Origin: an uncultured Acetatifactor sp.
Lineage (GTDB): Bacteria; Bacillota; Clostridia; Lachnospirales; Lachnospiraceae
Assembly (NCBI GenBank): GCA_944384205.1
Contig: CALWSL010000022.1
Span: 1-45,386, forward strand
Direction of reading: 5' to 3'
DNA length: 45,386 bases
Of this stretch, positions 6,908-15,259 are shown piece by piece (position 1 is the stretch's first letter; every line of letters starts with the position of its first letter). Below the pieces are notes generated by a model that worked only from the letters and a program-made list of their open reading frames with translations, was not told the DNA's origin and did no database searches. The position numbers and the translations under genes were made by a program.

Positions 6908-8056
6908 CTAATCATATTTTTTATCAATAAGCTCAACACCATAGTCAGATAAATTACCATCAATTGCATCCGCAAGCCACTGTGCAATCGACTGTTTTTG
7001 TTCCTCAAACGGAAGCCATACAGCAGGTGTTGCTATGATTGTATGGGCTGTCATATTTCTCGGGTCATCATACCATGCAACACCATCCCAAATAAACAAG
7101 CTTACTCCTGCTTCTTTAAACTGTGGTATCGTATCTTTTAATATCTGCTGGAACTCATCCGCCTGCTTCTCATCTACATCCATAATTCCGTCATCAAAAT
7201 AATTCTGAACCTTCGCCAAATCACCATCTCTGGTAGAGCAGTCAAAAAGAAGATGTATATCATCTCCATATTTCTCATGTAATGAAACAAAGCAGTCTAA
7301 AGTCAGATTGTTACTAACCAATTTATCAGATATCTCTTTGGGTGTCTGCCAGACATCAGTTGCAATGCTATGCCAGTTATTGTTGAGCAGTAAGGATGCA
7401 TCTACAAGCACATTTTTACTTTTGGCATTTGGAAAGTAATTTGTAAACACATCATCCGATAACAGGGCAGCTCCAAATCCACCGGCACTGTATCCGGTTA
7501 CAACTACGGTGTCTATATTATCAAGTCCCGCCATTTCCATAACCATGCTCATAGTTTCTGAATAATTTACATAGCCATTATGATACAAAATTTTTTCTTT
7601 TCCGTCTTTATCGGTATAGTGAAACTCCCCGGTACCGGCATGGAAATCCCCGGTTGCATATGGGAAAAGAATAATGCTCCAGTTTTCAAACGGACTTCCC
7701 TCCACTTCTGATGCAAGACCTCCCATATTCATGGTTACATTGGCAAGCATATCAATCGCAACTTCCTTTGTGTTGTATGTATCATCCCTTGCTGTTTCTT
7801 CATTTACACTGACTCCGCCACCTGCAAAATAAATGAGGACTTTATCTTCACTGCCTTTTTTAAATAATGCACGATATCTGTCGCCTTCCGAAGTTTTCAT
7901 ATCAGAGTTTGTCACACGATACCATTTACCAACCTTTGGATTATTCTTTAGCTTTGGATACTGCAATACAAATGCATATACTAAAACCCCAATTAAAAGC
8001 AATACTGCCAGAATTATCCCGACTACTTTTCCGATTTTCTTTAACACTTTTTTCAT
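6908..8056 (-). CDS. Pectinacetylesterase/Notum-like carboxylic ester hydrolase, membrane-anchored
   Basis: This encodes 382 residues with an N-terminal membrane anchor (about 10-30). The YFAGGGV oxyanion strand, a PYATGDFHAGTG stretch resembling the CTGD motif of pectin acetylesterases, and GYSAGGFGA with Ser190 fit that family. His338 is a likely triad residue. Family members deacetylate pectin or, in Notum, remove acyl groups from proteins. The bacterial substrate here is unknown. It is the first gene of a five-gene operon with two more surface hydrolases, and GGAGG precedes its ATG. The divergent TetR gene and its repeated motifs lie immediately upstream. Confidence 0.75.
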   Translation of the reverse strand: MKKVLKKIGKVVGIILAVLLLIGVLVYAFVLQYPKLKNNPKVGKWYRVTNSDMKTSEGDRYRALFKKGSEDKVLIYFAGGGVSVNEETARDDTYNTKEVAIDMLANVTMNMGGLASEVEGSPFENWSIILFPYATGDFHAGTGEFHYTDKDGKEKILYHNGYVNYSETMSMVMEMAGLDNIDTVVVTGYSAGGFGAALLSDDVFTNYFPNAKSKNVLVDASLLLNNNWHSIATDVWQTPKEISDKLVSNNLTLDCFVSLHEKYGDDIHLLFDCSTRDGDLAKVQNYFDDGIMDVDEKQADEFQQILKDTIPQFKEAGVSLFIWDGVAWYDDPRNMTAHTIIATPAVWLPFEEQKQSIAQWLADAIDGNLSDYGVELIDKKYD

Positions 8057-8075
8057 GATTCCTCCTTGACTTTTT

Positions 8076-8179
8076 GATGGAACTTTTGTACCATCTATGT
8101 TGTAACAAATGTACCATCAAATTTGATTAAAAGCAAGCCATTGAAAAAAATGGCACATTATAAGGAGATTTGTACCATC
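8076..8179. promoter_or_regulatory. Repeated TGTACCATC motifs, candidate TetR operator
   Basis: TGTACCATC occurs three times in direct orientation at 8087-8095, 8110-8118 and 8171-8179. An inverted near-copy GATGGAAC at 8076-8083 makes a palindrome with the first. They fill the intergenic region between divergent hydrolase and TetR genes, and the last one touches the TetR start codon. Autoregulation is inferred. Confidence 0.6.
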
Positions 8180-8686
8180 ATGAATAATCAGGATAAAAAT
8201 ACTTATGTTAAAAGGCAAATTACAAATACTTTATTGGAATTACTAAAAGAAAAAGAATTATCAGATATCAATATAGGGGAGATTACGGACAAGGCAGAAG
8301 TAAGTCGGAATTCTTTCTACAGAAACTACGCAGATAAAGAAGATATCATAAGAAAGTATCTCTATCAGTTCCTTTCAGAATGGGATGCCGAGTGGAAACA
8401 AAAAAACTCTGATTCAAATGCTGAACTATTTGGACATTTATTCATGTACTTAAAACAGCATGGTGATATGTTGATGCTAATTCAAAAGCGAGGCTTATTC
8501 CATTTGTTTAAAGAAAGTTATATATCCATTTGGGGACCATCTGAAACAATGGATAACATGACTGCTTATACCCTTGCCTTTATTGCAAATGGCGTACTTG
8601 GTTGGATAGAAGAATGGCTTAAGCGTGGAATGTGCGAGTCGGCAGAGACGATGAGTTCCCTGCTTAGTATGCATGGGATGGCTTAA
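8180..8686 (+). CDS. TetR/AcrR family transcriptional regulator
   Basis: This encodes 168 residues. The N-terminal HTH (about residues 10-55) contains the family pattern SDINIGEITDKAEVSRNSFYRNY followed in part by ADKEDIIRKY. The C-terminal ligand domain resembles the TetR_C type found in regulators of the Lactococcus/Clostridium group. The start at 8180 is supported by AAGGAG at 8163-8168. An upstream in-frame ATG at 8123 has no ribosome site. It is divergent from the surface hydrolase operon and probably represses it through the repeated TGTACCATC motifs. Confidence 0.85.
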   Translation: MNNQDKNTYVKRQITNTLLELLKEKELSDINIGEITDKAEVSRNSFYRNYADKEDIIRKYLYQFLSEWDAEWKQKNSDSNAELFGHLFMYLKQHGDMLMLIQKRGLFHLFKESYISIWGPSETMDNMTAYTLAFIANGVLGWIEEWLKRGMCESAETMSSLLSMHGMA

Positions 8687-8710
8687 TCTGATAGAATCCA
8701 TCTATCTATT

Positions 8711-9913
8711 TTAAGTTATCTTCTTCCGTCTCCGAACTTCTTCCCTCAAAAGTGCATACTCAATGAAACTATATATCAGTTCGGAAACATCTTTATCATC
8801 AAGGTACAATAATTTATTTATATCTATTGTTCCTAATACGATTCCTGTCGAACCAACCCAGATTCCTTCGCCATGTTGTGATACCATAGCGACAATCTCA
8901 TCGCTTTTCATACTGCTTATCTGACCATTATGTAAAAAAGCAGCTTTACCATCCGGCAAAAGTTTTACAAATCTGTCTACATTATACTGAAGCGAATTAT
9001 GGCTTGTCTTAAATCGGTCTATAGCTACTGTCATAGAGGTGTAACTGTTTCTCTTTTCACCTCGAAACCCTGCATCTGTACCAAATATAGAAAGTGATAC
9101 AATCTGTGTTTCACCAAATCTATCATTTACCAAGAATGCTCTATACACTCCATTATAGTGTCCACCTCCGGCATTTCCATAATCCATATATCTCTGTCCA
9201 AGGTCTTCAAGAAGTTCAAAATTCTTGCGTTTCACCATTGGTAGCTTATGCCCTGTATCAAGTAATGCCTGATACAGATTTACTGCAAGTGACCTAAGTG
9301 CTCCAGGTGTGTCTTCTCCAAAAATCCAGTTCCCCGAGTCATTATAATCCCAAATCAATTCCTGATTTTGTAATTCTTCCAATGTAAACCGGATTTCCTT
9401 TTCTTCTTTGTATTCCGGTAATGTATATTCTTTATGTATCATCTGCCCATATGTAAGTATCTTATCCAAATAAACATATTGATCTGTATCTTCATCATAC
9501 GCAGCAATTCTTAAATCAATACCATTTGTAACAACTATATATTTTGCACCTATCGTATCAGAATATCTGATAGCCTGTTCAGACACATTATCTGTGAGAA
9601 ACACCTTCTCATTCTTACATTCAATCACGGTAACAGGATAGAGACACTGTTCCTCTTCATCATACATATGAATAACAATATCCGCTCTGCCAGAAGCACC
9701 TTCAACATAGTAAGACATAGGTACTTCCAGTAATATCATATCTTTAGGAACTCCATATTGATATTCAAATAAAGCTGCCACCTTTTGTCTGATGGTTTCC
9801 TCCGGAGTGATTTCTATTAGTTTCTTCCGATAAGTGTCATAATAACAGTCTTTACCTTCTCGTTTATAAATCGCAGGTAATTCGACATTCTTTAGCAAGT
9901 CTTCAATTACCAA
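8711..9913 (-). CDS. HsdR N-terminal-like PD-(D/E)XK nuclease-domain protein
   Basis: This encodes 400 residues from a TTG start. The N-terminal half matches the type I restriction HsdR N-terminal domain: PEETIRQKVAALFEYQYG, then GRADIVIH (Asp near residue 78) and VIECKNE (Glu and Lys near 98 and 100), the PD-(D/E)XK residues. There is no helicase part. The C-terminal half (about 200-400) is unfamiliar. The TTG at 9913 lies 8 bases after GGAG, while the GTG at 9922 abuts the same GGAG. It is last in the macro-domain operon. It may be a stand-alone nuclease or DNA-binding effector. Confidence 0.75.
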   Translation of the reverse strand: MVIEDLLKNVELPAIYKREGKDCYYDTYRKKLIEITPEETIRQKVAALFEYQYGVPKDMILLEVPMSYYVEGASGRADIVIHMYDEEEQCLYPVTVIECKNEKVFLTDNVSEQAIRYSDTIGAKYIVVTNGIDLRIAAYDEDTDQYVYLDKILTYGQMIHKEYTLPEYKEEKEIRFTLEELQNQELIWDYNDSGNWIFGEDTPGALRSLAVNLYQALLDTGHKLPMVKRKNFELLEDLGQRYMDYGNAGGGHYNGVYRAFLVNDRFGETQIVSLSIFGTDAGFRGEKRNSYTSMTVAIDRFKTSHNSLQYNVDRFVKLLPDGKAAFLHNGQISSMKSDEIVAMVSQHGEGIWVGSTGIVLGTIDINKLLYLDDKDVSELIYSFIEYALLREEVRRRKKIT

Positions 9914-9942
9914 TCCCGGCACTCCTTTCTGTCAGCATAGAA

Positions 9943-11004
9943 TTACACTCCAAGTATCTCATTGGTGTATTGAAACAGCACCAAATTAAGCTGATAAATA
10001 TCATACTGCTTATCAATGATTGCCTTCTGTACAATCAAATCAACCTTACTGCTTGGACTAAACGCCCAGTCCGCCCTAGCCAGCAAATCCTTTGCCTGTT
10101 CCAAATCTAATTCCAGAGCAATACAAAGAGCCATCACCGTCTTTTTCTTAGGATGATACTTTTCATCACACTGTATCTTTGAAAAATGCTTTCTATCCAG
10201 ATTCGCCCTTTTCCAGACATCCTTATTGTCCATTCCAGACTTACCAATCAGTTCAAACAGCTTATCATGGAAAGACATTCCTACATTTTCCAATTCCTCT
10301 TCCAGAGACATCGCTTTCTGTGGCATTGGAACAGACATAAGCAGTTCCGGCTCACTCTCTTCTACCTCCGTATAGCGGCTACATTCTTCATAGACTTCCG
10401 AATCGTATGTTATATCAGATTCTATTCTACTACGCCTGAATGGTCGCCTCGAATATTCGGTTCTACGCTTTTGTCTGATATAATTTGCATCAATAAATGA
10501 ATCAATTTCTCCAACAAGCTTTCCGGAAAGTTGAAAAGATTTCTTGTCAAAGACTACCAGAATAATCTGCATTTCATTTTCCAAAAGAAACTCGCTGAAA
10601 ACAGATACAGCTATTTGCAATGCCTTGTCTTTTGGAAAACCATATACTCCTGTTGATATCAAAGGAAATGCAATGCTCTCACATTTTAACTCCACTGCTT
10701 TCTGTAAGGACTTCCTGTAGCAACTCTCCAGAATATCAAATTCATGATGAACACCATCCTCCCATACAGGACCAACTGTATGTATGATGTACTTCGCATT
10801 CAAGTTATATGCTCCGGTAACTGCAATTTCTCCCCTTACAATCTTTCCAATCTTTGTTCTCTCTGCAAGAAGCTGTTCCTTGCCGGCAGCCTCATAAATA
10901 GCAAGGTCTGTACCACTGCCACATATTGGATTTGGATTTGCTGTATTTACAATGGCATCCGCTGTAACCTTTGTTATGTCATTGCGTACTATCTTAAATG
11001 GCAT
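9943..11004 (-). CDS. Macro domain protein fused to a C-terminal HTH-like domain
   Basis: This encodes 353 residues. Residues 1-165 form a macro domain with ITKVTADAIVNTANP, CGSGTDLAIYEAAG and the ISTGVYGFP loop, so it should bind ADP-ribose or a related nucleotide. A charged linker (about 170-245) leads to a C-terminal domain (about 245-353) with a segment (NKDVWKRANLDRKHFSKI) like an XRE-type helix-turn-helix. Known macro proteins with this tail occur in Clostridia, but their role is unclear. It lies 20 bases upstream of the HsdR-like gene and 11 after a nuclease-fold gene. A sensor or regulator role is inferred. Confidence 0.8.
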   Translation of the reverse strand: MPFKIVRNDITKVTADAIVNTANPNPICGSGTDLAIYEAAGKEQLLAERTKIGKIVRGEIAVTGAYNLNAKYIIHTVGPVWEDGVHHEFDILESCYRKSLQKAVELKCESIAFPLISTGVYGFPKDKALQIAVSVFSEFLLENEMQIILVVFDKKSFQLSGKLVGEIDSFIDANYIRQKRRTEYSRRPFRRSRIESDITYDSEVYEECSRYTEVEESEPELLMSVPMPQKAMSLEEELENVGMSFHDKLFELIGKSGMDNKDVWKRANLDRKHFSKIQCDEKYHPKKKTVMALCIALELDLEQAKDLLARADWAFSPSSKVDLIVQKAIIDKQYDIYQLNLVLFQYTNEILGV

Positions 11005-11015
11005 CTGGCACCTCC

Positions 11016-11471
11016 TTATTGCTCAAGATACTTTTCAGCACGGTATTTCTCTAATAATGGCAAGTTCTTATTCGCACAACTAATTCCCCATTCCGATTTA
11101 TTGGATTGACCCGGCTTATCATATTTTCTATATAGCAATGCTTCGTTCAGATTCTGCCATGCTGTTGCAGGTATCACATATACATCCGGTAAACGACCAT
11201 CCACAAATTTCAGAAAACACACAAGTCTTTTACTATCGTTGCAATCCATTAACTTATCTGGAATAAATGCATAATTTCCTTTTAGCAGGCTCTTTACCTG
11301 TATCTCATAGTAAATACCTGAATTTTTACTTGCGACAAAATCAACTCCATGATCATCTACTTCCGATGTATATATGTCATATCCATACGAAGCAAATTCC
11401 ATTTTTGCATAATACTCAGCATATCGACCTAGCTGCATAGGTCTTAAATCTGACCATTTCATTTTTGGCAT
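11016..11471 (-). CDS. DUF4365-like PD-(D/E)XK-fold protein
   Basis: This encodes 151 residues. The core has HGVDFVA with Asp near residue 44 and YYEIQVKS with Glu, Gln and Lys near residues 56-60, a restriction-endonuclease-fold signature seen in DUF4365 proteins. The N-terminus (LGRYAEYYAKMEFASYGYDIYTSE) fits the same family. Start at ATG 11471 has GGAG 10 bases upstream. A GTG at 11480 is too close to it. The gene sits between two macro domain genes in one operon. Nuclease activity is plausible but unproven. Confidence 0.7.
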   Translation of the reverse strand: MPKMKWSDLRPMQLGRYAEYYAKMEFASYGYDIYTSEVDDHGVDFVASKNSGIYYEIQVKSLLKGNYAFIPDKLMDCNDSKRLVCFLKFVDGRLPDVYVIPATAWQNLNEALLYRKYDKPGQSNKSEWGISCANKNLPLLEKYRAEKYLEQ

Positions 11472-11488
11472 ATCTATCACACTCCAAT

Positions 11489-12010
11489 CTATGAATACAA
11501 CTTATCCACTTCTTTTTCATACACTGATTCTGTCACAGAATCAAACAAAACCCATTCTACAAGGTCAAAGCTATTCTTGTTATCCTCCAAAAATCGGCTG
11601 ACCGTCTTGACCGCAATTTTTGCTGCAAGTTCTACCGGGAAACTATATACTCCGGTTGAAATAGAAGGAAATGCGATACTTCTTATCTCATGCTCAAGTG
11701 CCACCTGCATAGAATGAAAATAACAGCTTGCCAAAAGTTCCTCTTCCTTACTTCTGCCACCATTCCAAATCGGACCCACAGTATGTATCACATAATCGCA
11801 TGGTAGATTATATGCTTTTGTAATCTTTGCCTGACCTGTCTCACAACCATGAAGAGTTCTACACTCTGCTAGAAGTTCCGGTCCTGCTGCCCTGTGAATG
11901 GCACCGTCAACTCCACCTCCTCCTAAAAGAGAATTGTTTGCAGCATTGACGATTGCCTGAACATCTGTAATTTTCGTAATATCACCTTTTACCGTCTTGA
12001 TTAAATACAT
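11489..12010 (-). CDS. Macro domain protein (O-acetyl-ADP-ribose deacetylase/YmdB-like)
   Basis: This is a 173-residue stand-alone macro domain. The ligand-binding parts are complete: GDITKI at the start, [21 protein letters not shown] (about 19-39, Asn and the Gly loop), HTVGPIW and [10 protein letters not shown]. Family members hydrolyse O-acetyl-ADP-ribose or remove mono-ADP-ribose from proteins. AGGTGG precedes the ATG. It is the fourth gene of the operon and shares little sequence with the second macro protein two genes on. Deacetylase versus de-ADP-ribosylase cannot be separated from sequence. Confidence 0.88.
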   Translation of the reverse strand: MYLIKTVKGDITKITDVQAIVNAANNSLLGGGGVDGAIHRAAGPELLAECRTLHGCETGQAKITKAYNLPCDYVIHTVGPIWNGGRSKEEELLASCYFHSMQVALEHEIRSIAFPSISTGVYSFPVELAAKIAVKTVSRFLEDNKNSFDLVEWVLFDSVTESVYEKEVDKLYS

Positions 12011-12029
12011 TTTACCACCTGCCTGATTC

Positions 12030-12269
12030 TTATATTACTATTCCATTAAGTAATTCTCTTGCAGGCTCACGAAACTGTTCCAAATACTCTTCAAATAATT
12101 GCGTATTGATAAGTGCCGAATTTCCGACCTTATACACTGCTCCTGCTTCTCTTGCAACTACAATAATCCGAGATTTACTAATTCCGTATATAATTGCACC
12201 CTCTTCTGCATTCACATATTTTTTCATAAAGTCTCTCGTATCCGAATAGCACTTATAAGAATATCCCAT
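12030..12269 (-). CDS. DUF6462-like small protein, unit 4
   Basis: This encodes 79 residues. The segment [46 protein letters not shown] follows the DUF6462 pattern in parts: a Gly-Ala then a Tyr-x-hydrophobic helix, a basic recognition-like helix, AGA-x-YK-hydrophobic-G and a final Leu/Phe-Asp/Glu-Glu-Tyr helix. This resembles excisionase or MerR-type winged HTH units. ATG 12269 lies one base after the stop of the preceding gene with GGGAG 9 bases upstream. DNA binding is inferred. The cellular role is unknown. Confidence 0.7.
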   Translation of the reverse strand: MGYSYKCYSDTRDFMKKYVNAEEGAIIYGISKSRIIVVAREAGAVYKVGNSALINTQLFEEYLEQFREPARELLNGIVI

Positions 12270-12270
12270 T

Positions 12271-12732
12271 TCAATCATCTCCCTTCATATTTGGTAATGG
12301 ATGCTTCATTTTAGTTGCCGGTTCTCTAAACTGTTCCATATATTCATCAAAGACTTCTAAATTAATCAGGATGGTATTTCCTTTTGCAGTACCAATTTTA
12401 TATACCGCACCTGCTGCCCTAGCCATTTCAATGAACCTATGATGTCCGATACTATATGTCATTGAACCCTCTCCAATTCTCACAAATTTCTTTTCTACTA
12501 TCTTGTTAGAACTAGGCACCCTTGTAAAATGCTTCATAAACTCCATCAACCTTTCTTTATGTATCAATGTTATCTTTGCGAGCTGATAACGTGCTCCTGC
12601 AGCTAATGCTATTTCCAGTGCTTCTTCCTTAGTCACTTCCAACTTAATCATTACTTCATCTACTCGAATATATCTTTTTCTGATTGATTCATTTCGATAT
12701 GCACTTACCGAACCGCTTAATGTATTTACCAT
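12271..12732 (-). CDS. Tandem DUF6462-like protein, units 2 and 3
   Basis: This encodes 153 residues with two related halves. The second half (about 80-140, FVRIGEGSMTYSIG with the AGAVYKIG and EVFDEYMEQFRE blocks) is a clear DUF6462 unit. The first half (about 20-70, with IRVDEVMIKLEVTKEEAL and LAAGARYQL) is a degenerate copy that keeps the helix layout. The fusion implies internal duplication. AGGTG sits 5 bases before the ATG. Gaps to both neighbours are under 10 bases, so the array is co-translated. It probably binds DNA with two heads. This is inference. Confidence 0.65.
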   Translation of the reverse strand: MVNTLSGSVSAYRNESIRKRYIRVDEVMIKLEVTKEEALEIALAAGARYQLAKITLIHKERLMEFMKHFTRVPSSNKIVEKKFVRIGEGSMTYSIGHHRFIEMARAAGAVYKIGTAKGNTILINLEVFDEYMEQFREPATKMKHPLPNMKGDD

Positions 12733-12740
12733 GTCATCAC

Positions 12741-12962
12741 CTACTTATAAAAATCTTCATTCGTGATTCTGAAACGCTCCAGATACTCATCTAAGATTTC
12801 TGTATTCACGAGAACAAGCTGTCCAATCTTGTAACATGCCTTTGCCTTTTTTGCCAACCCCTGAAATTTTGTAAGTCCCATACTGTACATTTTTGCCCCG
12901 TCTGGATATCTCACAAATTTCTTAATTTCTCTGATTCTTTCACAGCATTCTTTTTCGTTCAT
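12741..12962 (-). CDS. DUF6462-like small protein, unit 1, first gene of the operon
   Basis: This encodes 73 residues. It is the best-conserved DUF6462 unit here: KKFVRYPDGAKMYSMGLTKF followed by LAKKAKACYKIG and ILDEYLERFRI. The start at 12962 is chosen because AAGGTG lies 6 bases upstream. The frame stays open to 13040, inside a terminator hairpin, and translation there is unlikely. As first gene it may autoregulate the operon. Confidence 0.7.
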   Translation of the reverse strand: MNEKECCERIREIKKFVRYPDGAKMYSMGLTKFQGLAKKAKACYKIGQLVLVNTEILDEYLERFRITNEDFYK

Positions 12963-13025
12963 AGTCATCACCTTACATCTTTCTGTCATCGGTACAGCTC
13001 CAAATGACGTATTTTCTCCATAACG

Positions 13026-13069
13026 CAAAAAAGAGGACATCTTCTAAATTTCTTTAGAAAATGTCCTCT
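13026..13069 (-). terminator. Strong hairpin and T tract between lysS and the DUF6462/macro operon
   Basis: AGAGGACATCTTCTAAA (13032-13048) pairs with the 13053-13069 arm with a single mismatch in 17 and a 4-base loop. On the - strand it ends in TTTTTT (13026-13031). It can terminate the lysS transcript. It also lies between a promoter-like site at 13119-13146 and the first operon gene, so it could attenuate that operon. Confidence 0.85.
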
Positions 13070-13118
13070 TAGTAGTTCATATTTGATTGAATATATTTCT
13101 TTTCAGATTGTGTACTCT

Positions 13119-13146
13119 TACATACTGATGTATATGACTATGTCAA
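13119..13146 (-). promoter_or_regulatory. Candidate promoter for the DUF6462/macro operon
   Basis: On the - strand TTGACA (13141-13146) and TATGTA (13119-13124) are separated by 16 bases. A transcript would cross the strong hairpin at 13026-13069 before reaching the first gene. Two imperfect 12-base repeats ending CGTCCT on the + strand (13145-13156, 13157-13168) abut the -35. Confidence 0.5.
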
Positions 13147-13209
13147 AATACGTCCTAGAATGCGTCCTCTGACACATTCATACCTCGCAAACCCGCATAA
13201 ATACTGGAT

Positions 13210-14706
13210 TTATTTATCCAAGCTCTTCATCGTCGGGAACAACAACACATCCCTGATCGCCGGTGAATTTGTAAGCAGCATCACCAGCCTGTCAATACCA
13301 TACCCAATACCGCCGGTAGGAGGCATACCAATCTCCAGTGCATTCATGAAATCCTCATCCGTGGTGTTCGCTTCCTCATCGCCTGCTGCCAGAGCTGCTT
13401 CCTGTGCCTTGAAACGCTCTCTCTGGTCGATAGGGTCATTCAGCTCAGAGTATGCGTTACACATTTCACGCCCATAGATGAATAACTCAAAACGCTCCAC
13501 ATAATCAGGCTTGTCCGGTTTTCTCTTGGTCAGAGGAGAAACCTCAACGGGATGATCCATAATAAATACGGGCTGAATCAAATGCTCCTCCACAAATTCC
13601 TCAAAGAACAGATTCAGAATATCGCCTTTTTCATGGCGGGCTTCATAATGAATTCCCTTCTCGTCAGCCAGCTTCTTAGCCGCCGCAGTATCAGGAACCT
13701 CATCAAAATCAATCCCTGCATATCTCTTTACGGCATCAACCATCGTCAGACGCTCGAAAGGCTTGCCCAAATCAATCATTTCCTCCGCGTAAGGAATCAG
13801 GGTAGTGCCGCATACCTCCTGCGCCACATAGCGGAACATATTCTCGGTCAAATCCATCATACCGTAATAATCGGTATATGCCTGATACAGCTCCATCAGG
13901 GTAAACTCAGGATTGTGTCTGGTATCCAATCCCTCATTTCGGAACACTCTGCCGATTTCGTAAACTCTCTCCAAGCCGCCCACAATCAGTCTTTTCAGAT
14001 ATAATTCCAGCGAAATACGCAGCTTTACATCCTCGTCCAATGCATTGTAATGGGTCTCAAAAGGTCTGGCAGCCGCGCCGCCCGCATTGGAAACCAACAT
14101 AGGGGTTTCCACCTCCATAAAGCCCTCATTGTCCAAGTAGCGGCGGATTGCGCTGATAATCCTGGAGCGCTTTACAAAAGTGTCCTTTACGTCTGCGTTC
14201 ATAATCAGGTCTGTATAACGCTGACGATAACGGATATCTGTGTTTGTCAGTCCATGAAATTTCTCCGGGAGAATCTGCAAGCTTTTTGACAGCAATGTCA
14301 CATTAGTCGCATGAACAGAGATTTCTCCGGTCTTCGTCTTGAACACGGTTCCCTCGATTCCTACGATATCGCCCACATCATATTTTTTAAACTCAGCATA
14401 GGGTTCCTCACCGATACTGTCTCTCGCCACATAGGACTGGATATTTCCCGGCAAATCCTGAACATTGCAGAAGGACGCCTTACCCATAACGCGTTTGGAC
14501 ATCACACGTCCCGCCACGCGCACGGTTTTTCCTTCCAGTTCCTCATAATTTTCCTTGATATCGGTACTGTGATGTGTTACATCGTATTTTGTAATCTGAA
14601 AAGGGTCCCTACCCGCTTCCTGCAAAGCGGCAAGCTTTTCACGTCTTACTTTCAAAAGCTGGTTGATATCCTGTTCCTGTACCTTTGTGTTCTGTGCCTC
14701 TGCCAC
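13210..14706 (-). CDS. lysS: Lysyl-tRNA synthetase, class II
   Basis: This encodes 498 residues, the normal length for LysS. The N-terminal OB-fold anticodon-binding domain (about 50-150) is followed by the class II core with motif 2 ([17 protein letters not shown]) and motif 3 ([12 protein letters not shown]). It charges tRNA-Lys in the cytoplasm. GTG 14706 is preferred, lying 8 bases after AAGGAG. A GTG at 14715 abuts that site. It is the last gene of the argF-to-lysS group and follows greA by 19 bases, a common order in Firmicutes. Confidence 0.97.
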   Translation of the reverse strand: MAEAQNTKVQEQDINQLLKVRREKLAALQEAGRDPFQITKYDVTHHSTDIKENYEELEGKTVRVAGRVMSKRVMGKASFCNVQDLPGNIQSYVARDSIGEEPYAEFKKYDVGDIVGIEGTVFKTKTGEISVHATNVTLLSKSLQILPEKFHGLTNTDIRYRQRYTDLIMNADVKDTFVKRSRIISAIRRYLDNEGFMEVETPMLVSNAGGAAARPFETHYNALDEDVKLRISLELYLKRLIVGGLERVYEIGRVFRNEGLDTRHNPEFTLMELYQAYTDYYGMMDLTENMFRYVAQEVCGTTLIPYAEEMIDLGKPFERLTMVDAVKRYAGIDFDEVPDTAAAKKLADEKGIHYEARHEKGDILNLFFEEFVEEHLIQPVFIMDHPVEVSPLTKRKPDKPDYVERFELFIYGREMCNAYSELNDPIDQRERFKAQEAALAAGDEEANTTDEDFMNALEIGMPPTGGIGYGIDRLVMLLTNSPAIRDVLLFPTMKSLDK

Positions 14707-14725
14707 GTCTCCCACTCCTTATCTC

Positions 14726-15208
14726 TTAATTGCTTCTCTGAATCTCAAGAATTTTGTAAGCAAATACACCAGCCTGCGTCTCTACCTCAACGGTATCGCC
14801 CGCCTTACGTCCGATTAATGCCTTGCCAACGGGACTTTCATTGGAAATCTTACCCTTTAAGCTGTTCGCCTCAGTGGAACCTACAATCTTGTATTCAAAC
14901 TCCTCGCTGTATTCCATATCCAAAATTCTTACTTTACAGCCGATATTGATTTTGTCCAAATCAACCTCGTCCTCTACAACAACTTCTGCGTTTTTCAGAA
15001 TCTTTTCCAATTCTTCAATTCTTGCTTCGATGTCACGCTGCTCATCCTTTGCTGCATCGTATTCGGCATTCTCGGATAAATCTCCCTGCTCTCTTGCCTC
15101 TTTAATCTTCTGAGCAACCTCCTGACGTCTTACTACTTTTAATTCATGTAACTCATCCTCATATTTTCTGAGTCCTTCGTAGGTCAAAATATTTTTCTTT
15201 TCCTGCAT
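14726..15208 (-). CDS. greA: Transcription elongation factor GreA
   Basis: This encodes 160 residues of standard length. The N-terminal coiled coil has LTYEGLRKYEDELHEL and the acidic tip AREQGDLSENAEYDAAK, which reaches into the RNA polymerase secondary channel to stimulate cleavage of backtracked RNA. The C-terminal FKBP-like domain ends with SPVGKALIGRKAGDTVEV. AGGAAGG precedes the ATG. It lies directly before lysS. Confidence 0.97.
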   Translation of the reverse strand: MQEKKNILTYEGLRKYEDELHELKVVRRQEVAQKIKEAREQGDLSENAEYDAAKDEQRDIEARIEELEKILKNAEVVVEDEVDLDKINIGCKVRILDMEYSEEFEYKIVGSTEANSLKGKISNESPVGKALIGRKAGDTVEVETQAGVFAYKILEIQRSN

Positions 15209-15259
15209 GACGCTGCACCTTCCTATTTTCCTATGCTTCGCATAATATGCCTAATTAAC

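Noticed and set aside
9943-12010. DarTG-type DNA ADP-ribosylation toxin-antitoxin pair
   Set aside because: Macro domains are present but no DarT-like ADP-ribosyltransferase is encoded nearby.
13070-13209. T-box or riboswitch near lysS
   Set aside because: The stretch lies downstream of lysS, and no T-box core or specifier stem was seen. It fits a promoter and leader for the next operon.
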